This document shows positions 1 through 4,064 of a stretch of 5,359 nt of DNA, one piece after another; positions within the stretch are counted from its first letter, which is position 1; each line of letters starts with the position of its first letter. The notes below the pieces were generated by a model. It was not told the origin of the DNA. It saw nothing but the letters and a program-made list of their open reading frames with translations, and ran no database searches. The translations under genes and the position numbers were made by a program. The DNA is from Propionibacteriaceae bacterium (GTDB lineage: Bacteria > Actinomycetota > Actinomycetes > Propionibacteriales > Propionibacteriaceae): NCBI GenBank assembly GCA_003153855.1, contig PMBM01000084.1:9151-14509 (forward strand), in the 5' to 3' direction.

Positions 1-563
1 GGCGCATCGAAGATGTCGAGCACCTCGGTGAGGATGTCCGTACAGAACGCCAGCCCGACCTCGTCGACGCGCAGGACCTCGGGGTAGATCCCCCAGCTGC
101 GGCCGACATCGAGCGCGGTGGGTTCGTAGCCGAGCTCCGGGTACGCCGCGCGCGCCGCTCGCATGTGCCCCGGCATGTCGATCTCGGGCACGATCATCAC
201 GTCCCGGTCGCGTGCGTACGCCACCAGGTCGCGCAGCTCGGCCTGCGTGTAGAAGCCGCCGTGGCGGACACCGTCGTACGTGTTGAGGTTGTTCTCGGGG
301 TGGAGGCTCCAGTCGGTGTAGTTGCCCGGGCGCCCGACGACGGTCTCGTCGCGCCATGCCCCGACCTCGGTCAGCCGTGGCCACCTCCTCGACTCGAACC
401 GCCAGCCCTGGTCGTCGGTGAGGTGGAGGTGGAGGACGTTGAGGCGCAGGAGCACCATCGCGTCGACCATCCGTCGCACCTCGCCGATCGGCAGGAAGTG
501 CCGCGCCACGTCGAGCATGACACCGCGCCAGGGCAGTGCCGGGGTCTGGTCCGGTTCGCTCAC
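1..563 (-). CDS. GH20 beta-N-acetylhexosaminidase, 3' end cut by window edge
   Basis: Likely hydrolyses terminal N-acetylglucosamine or N-acetylgalactosamine from chitin or glycan oligomers. About 187 residues are visible. The GH20 barrel begins almost at once: WRGVMLDVARHF at residues 12-23 contains the conserved sugar-binding Arg (R13). It is followed by LNVLHLHLTDDQGWRFE at 41-57 and VPEIDMPGHMRAA at 125-137, all hallmarks of the family. The catalytic Asp-Glu pair should lie further on, beyond the left edge, so activity cannot be judged. The GTG start at 563-561 overlaps the TGA of the upstream oxidoreductase gene (GTGA), which supports this start and translational coupling. Only about 11 residues precede the barrel, so the N-terminal accessory domain (GH20b type) found in many bacterial members is missing, and no signal peptide is seen. 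A cytoplasmic enzyme acting on imported sugars is an inference. Family call is firm; substrate is not. Confidence 0.9.
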   Translation of the reverse strand, partial: MSEPDQTPALPWRGVMLDVARHFLPIGEVRRMVDAMVLLRLNVLHLHLTDDQGWRFESRRWPRLTEVGAWRDETVVGRPGNYTDWSLHPENNLNTYDGVRHGGFYTQAELRDLVAYARDRDVMIVPEIDMPGHMRAARAAYPELGYEPTALDVGRSWGIYPEVLRVDEVGLAFCTDILTEVLDIFDA

Positions 564-1543
564 GGGACGAGGATCACCTTGCCGGTCGTCTTCCGGCCTT
601 CGAGGGCACGATGGGCCTCGGCCGCGTCGGCGAGCGGGTAGCGGGCACCGATCCGTACGTTCAGCGTGCCTGCCTCTACGGCCCCGAACAGCTCCTTCGC
701 ACGCCAGCGCAGCTCGTCGGTGGTGGCGACGTAGAAGCCGAGGGTGGGCCGCGTCAGGTACAGGGAGCCGCCGGAGTTGAGCCGCTGGATGTCGAAAGGC
801 GGCACCTGGCCGCTGGAGCCGCCGAAGAGGACCATCATCCCTCGCGGCCTGAGACTCGCCAGGGAGGCGTCGAAGGTGGTCTTGCCGACGCCGTCGTACA
901 CGACCGCCACGCCCTTGCCGCCCGTCGCGTCCTTGACCAGCGTTGGCAGCTCGGCGGTCAGGTCGCCGAGCTGGTCGTAGCGGATGACGACGTCCGCGCC
1001 GGCCTCGCGTGCGAGTGCTTCCTTCTCCGCCGTGGAGACCGTGGCGATGACGCGCCCGCCGTGAGCGATGACGAGCTGCGTGAGCAGCAGGCCGACGCCA
1101 CCCGCGGCGGCGTGGACGAGCACGTCGTCGCCGGGCTGTACGGGATAGGTGGACGTCACGAGGTAGTGCGCCGTCATCCCCTGAAGCGGGAGGGCTGCCG
1201 CGACGTCGTCGCCGACCCCCGCCGGCACCGGCACGAGACGAGGGGCGTCCACGAGGGTGAGCTCCGCGTACGAGGCGGGGGCGTCCGACCAGGCCACGCG
1301 ATCCCCGACCGCCACGTCCGTGACGCCGTCGCCGAGTCCGACCACCTCGCCGGCGCCCTCGCTGCCGACCACGTGCGGGAAGGGCATGGGGTAGACCCCG
1401 CCACGTCTGTACGTGTCGATGAAGTTCACCCCAGCCGCCGCCACCTTCACCAGGACCTGTCCCGGACCTGGGGTCGGATCGGCGAGCTCGACAAGCTCCA
1501 ACACCTCTGGGCCGCCCGCTTCACGGGCCTGGATCGCGCGCAT
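560..1543 (-). CDS. NAD(P)H:quinone oxidoreductase, zinc-independent MDR family
   Basis: Soluble MDR-superfamily oxidoreductase that, by family, reduces quinones or related enones with NADPH. It is 327 residues, the normal length. The N-terminal GroES-like domain carries AAGVNFIDTYRRGGVYP (36-52) and PHVVGSEGAGEV (56-67). The nucleotide-binding Rossmann domain has GDDVLVHAAAGGVG (138-151), close to the quinone oxidoreductase/zeta-crystallin signature. YDGVGKTTFDASLASL (216-231) and a C-terminal GKVILVP complete the fold. The cysteine set for structural zinc of alcohol dehydrogenases is absent. The ATG at 1543 is chosen because MRAIQAREAGGPEVLE is the canonical start of the family. No Shine-Dalgarno is evident; a TAGGCT box 6 nt upstream suggests a leaderless message. 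Its stop overlaps the GH20 start by 4 bases. Physiological substrate cannot be read from sequence. Confidence 0.93.
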   Translation of the reverse strand: MRAIQAREAGGPEVLELVELADPTPGPGQVLVKVAAAGVNFIDTYRRGGVYPMPFPHVVGSEGAGEVVGLGDGVTDVAVGDRVAWSDAPASYAELTLVDAPRLVPVPAGVGDDVAAALPLQGMTAHYLVTSTYPVQPGDDVLVHAAAGGVGLLLTQLVIAHGGRVIATVSTAEKEALAREAGADVVIRYDQLGDLTAELPTLVKDATGGKGVAVVYDGVGKTTFDASLASLRPRGMMVLFGGSSGQVPPFDIQRLNSGGSLYLTRPTLGFYVATTDELRWRAKELFGAVEAGTLNVRIGARYPLADAAEAHRALEGRKTTGKVILVP

Positions 1544-1549
1544 GTAAGG

Positions 1550-1555
1550 AGCCTA
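1550..1555 (-). promoter_or_regulatory. Candidate -10 box of a leaderless promoter for the quinone oxidoreductase gene
   Basis: On the minus strand TAGGCT (a TANNNT match) is followed by exactly 6 nt and then the ATG at 1543, so transcription would start at the A of the start codon. Leaderless genes with this spacing are common in actinomycetes. No convincing -35 lies 17-18 nt upstream, and no Shine-Dalgarno is present, which fits a leaderless start. The 85-bp gap 1544-1628 shows no strong terminator behind the immunity gene; only 5-bp stems with long loops were found. Confidence 0.4.
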
Positions 1556-1628
1556 CGACGCGTGCCCGACCGGATGATTCCGAAGCGTGAGCGCAGCTCG
1601 CCGTCGACGGGCTTCCGCGCGCCGTCCT

Positions 1629-2057
1629 TCATCCGGCGATCTTGCGGTCGAGGCGCCATCCATCCGGCTCGAAGAAGAGCCCTTGGACCATCTCGGCGAG
1701 GGAAGTTCCAGCTCTCCCGTAGTCGTCATCGAAGGTCGCCCAGATGCCCCCGTCTGGGTCTATCCAGAACATGAGGTTGGAGTACTCGCCAACAGGGACG
1801 AGTTGGCACTCCAGAGCAGCTGAATACGCCTCGCCCCATCCGAACGAGGCGTCGCGGGCGGCGATGAGGCCATCAATCACCAGGGGATTGAGTGCGCCCG
1901 GCACCAGCATCGTGAGCTTCGAGAACTCACGCAGGAAGCCTTCTGCCGCAGCTGTCACGGGGAAGCCCTTCGCCTCGAGAGCTGCAAGATCTGCTGATAC
2001 ATCGAGCGACCTCCCGGGCCGCCATCCAGCGGCACGGAGCAAATCGATTGCTTCCAT
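1629..2057 (-). CDS. SUKH-3 family immunity protein
   Basis: Probable antitoxin that protects the producing cell from the deaminase-type toxin encoded just upstream. It has 142 residues, typical for the family. The pattern fits SUKH-3: an N-terminal helix with LLRAAGWRPGRSLDV (6-20), then EGFLREFSKL, then PVGEYSNLMFWIDPDGGIWA followed by TFDDDYGRAGTSLAEMVQGL. These match the GW-x-x-GR, FL-x-EF, P-x-GE and ID-x-x-G landmarks known for the superfamily. I chose the ATG at 2057 because it lies 2 nt after the toxin stop and has a GGAAGGGA ribosome site 7 nt upstream (core AAGGG at 2065-2069). The frame stays open to an ATG at 2099, but that would overlap the toxin by 40 bases and add 14 residues before the domain. 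Cytoplasmic; direct toxin binding is inferred from family and position. Confidence 0.86.
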   Translation of the reverse strand: MEAIDLLRAAGWRPGRSLDVSADLAALEAKGFPVTAAAEGFLREFSKLTMLVPGALNPLVIDGLIAARDASFGWGEAYSAALECQLVPVGEYSNLMFWIDPDGGIWATFDDDYGRAGTSLAEMVQGLFFEPDGWRLDRKIAG

Positions 2058-2059
2058 AG

Positions 2060-2554
2060 CTAATCCCTTCCCGGAAGCCAAGAGTCGCAGTTCAGACACG
2101 GTTCAAACTCAACACCAGACTCCGTCCGAACTGTGCGAATTACGAGGTCCTCAAATCGGGAGGCAGCCGCCATAGCGTTGGCCGCTGCCTCGACCTCGCC
2201 ACAGTTGGTGACTTCCCATCGTTTCTCGAGTGGGGGGTCAGGGAGCTTGGCCATCAGTTCCGCCGGGATCGCCGTCGCGTGTTTAGAGTGGCCGATCCCC
2301 ACCACTCTGCCTGTTGTTCTGTCCACCGCCGCGCTCGTGGCGGTGGGCGGCTTCACGAGCTCAGTACGCAGCCTGGCCGCGTCTGCCCTCGCTGCCTTGA
2401 AGGCGGCTTCGGCGTGCTTCACAGTATCTGCGTGCCGGCCTGCAGCCTTTCGGCTGACTTTGATGACCACGCGTCGTGCTCGGAGCTCGAGCTTGTGGAC
2501 CAGCTTCTTGAACGGGCCCCGCAGGGCCCTGGCGGCTGTGGCGAACCTGGACAT
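2060..2554 (-). CDS. YwqJ-like deaminase-fold toxin domain protein
   Basis: Probable effector of the operon: a 164-residue protein with a deaminase-fold C-terminus. Residues 1-70 are strongly basic and helical (many Lys, Arg and Ala), resembling a linker or coiled coil. The C-terminal domain shows TNCGEVEAA (116-124) and EPCLNCDSW (151-159). These supply a C118-x-E120 motif and a P152-C153-x-x-C156 motif, the zinc and catalytic signature of cytidine-deaminase-fold toxins, and the NC-x-E plus PC-x-NC wording is closest to the YwqJ group. By family it would deaminate a nucleic acid base or nucleotide; the substrate is unknown. The first ATG comes 1 base after the stop of the WXG100_2-like gene (TGA-G-ATG), with no clear Shine-Dalgarno, so translational reinitiation is likely. 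The stop is 2 bases before the SUKH immunity ATG. It is oddly free of its own secretion domain, and its 3' end is low in G+C. Deaminase fold is fairly sure; subfamily less so. Confidence 0.72.
   Translation of the reverse strand: MSRFATAARALRGPFKKLVHKLELRARRVVIKVSRKAAGRHADTVKHAEAAFKAARADAARLRTELVKPPTATSAAVDRTTGRVVGIGHSKHATAIPAELMAKLPDPPLEKRWEVTNCGEVEAAANAMAAASRFEDLVIRTVRTESGVEFEPCLNCDSWLPGRD
2064..2071 (-). promoter_or_regulatory. Ribosome binding site that decides the immunity gene start
   Basis: The minus strand reads GGAAGGGA with 7 nt between its AAGGG core and the ATG at 2057. It lies inside the last codons of the toxin gene. It supports the shorter immunity protein over the ATG at 2099 and gives the antitoxin its own initiation signal. 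Confidence 0.6.
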
Positions 2555-2555
2555 C

Positions 2556-3011
2556 TCAGGTGAGCAGCTTCGCGATCGTCATGCTGATGGCTTGGTTGAT
2601 GGCCCACTCGACGGCCTTCTTGATGCAGAAGCTGACCGGTCCCGCGGCGATGGCGGGGGCGAGGAGGGCGAGCTGGAAGAGGATGACGCCCTTCATGACG
2701 ACCACGAGGTACGCGCAGATGTCGCAGCCGAGCGAGGCGATCTCGCAGCCCTCGCTGAACCGGACGAGCGCGTCGGCGTCACTGTCGGCGCCCGACACGT
2801 ACGTCCCGAACGCATCTGTCGCCGGCCCCGCGTTGTGGTCGTGCACGTGTTGGATCGCGGCAAGCAGGTCGGCGTGCGCGGTGTCCATCGTGTGGTCGAG
2901 CGACTTGAGGTGGTCGGCCCAGGCGTGGAGCACGTCCTCGTTGGACTGCGGGAAGTCGTAGCCCAGAAGGGCCATCGCCCCCACCAGCCAGTCCGGCAGC
3001 GTCAGCGCCAC
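2556..3011 (-). CDS. WXG100_2 / CpnT N-terminal-like T7SS protein
   Basis: Helical protein of 151 residues resembling the N-terminal delivery domain of CpnT-type polymorphic toxins of actinobacteria. Landmarks are LPDWLVGAM (5-13), YDFPQSNEDVL (18-28), which matches the WP-x-G-x-ED region of the family, then a long helical pair, a Cys-containing helix (C89, C96, C99) and a hydrophobic stretch at about 100-130. In known members this domain is followed in the same chain by a linker and a toxin. Here it ends in TGA one base before the toxin ATG. I chose the GTG at 3011, which has AAGGG 8 nt upstream (3020-3024) and overlaps the preceding gene by 10 bases. Starting further upstream would add sequence in the wrong frame of the preceding gene. 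Its role in presenting the toxin to a type VII secretion machine is inferred; no secretion ATPase gene is in the window. Confidence 0.75.
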   Translation of the reverse strand: MALTLPDWLVGAMALLGYDFPQSNEDVLHAWADHLKSLDHTMDTAHADLLAAIQHVHDHNAGPATDAFGTYVSGADSDADALVRFSEGCEIASLGCDICAYLVVVMKGVILFQLALLAPAIAAGPVSFCIKKAVEWAINQAISMTIAKLLT

Positions 3012-3340
3012 GGCGACGGCCCTTGACTGATCTGCCGTGCCAGCTCGGCTTGGGTCTCCTCGAGCTGCTGGTACGCCGTGCCGGTGTCGCCCATCGCCTC
3101 GCCGATGCCGGCCATGTTGTCGGCCAGGTCGCGGCACGCGGCGTCGAAGGCCTCCTTCACCGCGGGGATCACCAACGACAGCGCCTGGTCGACCAGGTGC
3201 GATCCCTTGTTGCAGCCGATCTGCGACACGTCGAGTACAGACAGGTGGTTGACGACTCCGGATACGAGATCTGCGCCCGCCTGCTCGTACCGCCTCCCTG
3301 ACTCCTGCCACACCGACGGCGTGAACCTGATGTCGCTCAT
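3002..3340 (-). CDS. EspC/WXG100-like small T7SS substrate-type protein
   Basis: A 112-residue, mostly helical protein that looks like a helix-turn-helix hairpin substrate or partner of type VII secretion. It starts IRFTPSVWQESGRRYEQAG (4-22), has a middle turn rich in Gly and Asn (IGCNKGSHL, 41-49), and ends with a long helix holding AYQQLEE. There Y90-x-x-x-E94 fits the YxxxD/E export motif described for T7SS substrates. A classical central WXG triplet is not present, so the match is to the EspC-like side of the family. The ATG at 3340 has GGAGG 7 nt upstream (3348-3352) and shares ATGA with the stop of the preceding gene. Its own 3' end overlaps the next gene by 10 bases. It may pair with the WXG100_2-like protein downstream; this is inference from order and size. 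Confidence 0.68.
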   Translation of the reverse strand: MSDIRFTPSVWQESGRRYEQAGADLVSGVVNHLSVLDVSQIGCNKGSHLVDQALSLVIPAVKEAFDAACRDLADNMAGIGEAMGDTGTAYQQLEETQAELARQISQGPSPWR

Positions 3341-3744
3341 TCGTGAGCCTCCAGGCGGGCGATGGCCTTCGCGTACGCGCCGCGGAACTCGACCGACAGC
3401 TCCTGTATCCCGGCGGCGATCTCGCCCATGGGCGTGTGATGGTCCTTCGCGTCCTGCAGCTCCTGGGACCAGTACTCGCCGAGGGCCGCGTTCACCGCGT
3501 CTCGCACCGCGAGCTCGATCTGAAGCAGCGACGGGAGCCACTCCGTGTACCAGGTGTCGTCGATATGGACCGCCTTCACCTGCCAGTCCTTCATCGTGAC
3601 CTCGACCCGGCCCTCCACATCGGACCTTGTCAGCTCACGTTCGCTCGCCGGCTCGAACTCGGGCGACTCCGAGTATGCCTCCGCCCACTGCTCCGCCTGA
3701 GCCGTGAGCTTGTCGAACATGTCCGGCATTTCCCTATCGGTCAT
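3337..3744 (-). CDS. YbaB/EbfC-like protein heading the T7SS-type toxin operon
   Basis: A 135-residue acidic protein. Residues 41-90 fit the YbaB/EbfC pattern: a strand region GRVEVTMKDWQVKAVHID (45-62), then a helix LLQIELAVRDAVNAAL (73-88). It is flanked by an N-terminal amphipathic helix and an extended C-terminal helix. YbaB proteins of bacteria bind DNA as dimers; in actinomycetes divergent members often sit at the head of WXG100/EspC gene clusters, where a chaperone or structural role seems as likely as DNA binding. The ATG at 3744 is preceded by a perfect AAGGAGGT (3753-3760), the strongest ribosome site in the window. The last bases overlap the next gene (ATGA), so the two are translationally coupled. 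First gene of a five-gene minus-strand unit. Family assignment is moderate because the sequence is divergent. Confidence 0.62.
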   Translation of the reverse strand: MTDREMPDMFDKLTAQAEQWAEAYSESPEFEPASERELTRSDVEGRVEVTMKDWQVKAVHIDDTWYTEWLPSLLQIELAVRDAVNAALGEYWSQELQDAKDHHTPMGEIAAGIQELSVEFRGAYAKAIARLEAHE

Positions 3745-3752
3745 GGGGTGTG

Positions 3753-3760
3753 ACCTCCTT
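3753..3760 (-). promoter_or_regulatory. Consensus Shine-Dalgarno of the toxin operon's first gene
   Basis: The minus strand reads AAGGAGGT, fully complementary to the 16S rRNA 3' end, 8 nt before the ATG at 3744. It fixes the start of the YbaB-like gene and implies efficient initiation at the head of the operon. Confidence 0.8.
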
Positions 3761-3797
3761 CGCCCACGACGCTAACGGCCGGCAGAGACCATTGGGA

Positions 3798-3803
3798 AAG
3801 TTA
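3798..3803 (-). promoter_or_regulatory. Weak candidate -10 box for the toxin operon
   Basis: TAACTT on the minus strand matches TANNNT and lies about 54 nt upstream of the ATG at 3744, leaving room for a short leader with the AAGGAGGT site. No -35 resembling TTGAC is found at 16-18 nt; that position is covered by the inverted repeat at 3814-3834. A regulated promoter needing an activator would fit, but this is inference. Confidence 0.28.
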
Positions 3804-3813
3804 TGCACAGGGG

Positions 3814-3834
3814 CATAGCCCGCATTTGGCTATG
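3814..3834. repeat. 7-bp perfect inverted repeat, possible operator
   Basis: CATAGCC and GGCTATG form a perfect inverted repeat separated by 7 nt (CGCATTT). Beyond the arms a G-G mismatch is followed by one more pair. It sits in the spacer and -35 region of the candidate toxin-operon promoter and has no T-run, so an operator is more likely than a terminator. There is only one copy and no binding protein is identified. Confidence 0.45.
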
Positions 3835-4064
3835 GCGTGGACATGAGCTGCGGCTGTCCGCCTCCCCTCAGAACGGCTGGGACCTCGGCCACACCCGAGC
3901 CTGAGTCCTGGGTGCTGCCGCGATCACGCGCCCCAACGAGAGCGCCCATGACTGCGAGCACTCACGCGGGGACTCAGCCGGCGCGGGCACGCGCTCGTAC
4001 GACTCATCCACACGATCGTGACGGCGGTGCCCGACGCCCTTCGCGCGTCCGGAATGATGGATCC

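Larger units (their letters stand above)
3745..4064. other. Divergent intergenic region between toxin operon and esterase
   Basis: These 320 bp separate two divergently transcribed units. The left half holds the AAGGAGGT site, the weak TAACTT box, a TTATGCACA element at 3801-3809 and the inverted repeat at 3814-3834. The right half (about 3840-4050) shows no recognisable gene. A plus-strand frame continuous with the esterase is open from 3819, with ATGs at 3843 and 3948, but it encodes a Pro/Arg/Thr-rich low-complexity stretch. AATGAT at 4054-4059, 6 nt before the esterase ATG, is a weak leaderless -10 candidate with CCGACG 17 nt further upstream. Confidence 0.5.

Noticed and set aside
1560..1628. 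Possible terminator after the immunity gene
   Set aside because: Only 5-bp stems (GACGG/CCGTC, GAAGC/GCTTC) with long loops and no T-run; too weak to call.
536..1774. Plus-strand open frame of 412 codons
   Set aside because: It lies antisense to the quinone oxidoreductase, which has full family motifs. The translation is Arg/Gly/Asp-rich with no recognisable domain, as expected from a shadow frame in GC-rich DNA.
2133..3026. Plus-strand open frame of 297 codons
   Set aside because: Opposite the toxin and WXG100_2-like genes, crossing their junction. No motifs, and the minus-strand genes have ribosome sites and family signatures.
3011..3311. Upstream extension of the WXG100_2-like frame to an ATG at 3311
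   Set aside because: It would overlap almost the whole EspC-like gene in another frame with Arg/Gly-rich sequence. The GTG at 3011 has a proper ribosome site and gives the canonical family start.
3801..3809. Replication origin suggested by a DnaA-box-like 9-mer
   Set aside because: A single box with no cluster, no AT-rich unwinding region and no dnaA/dnaN neighbours.
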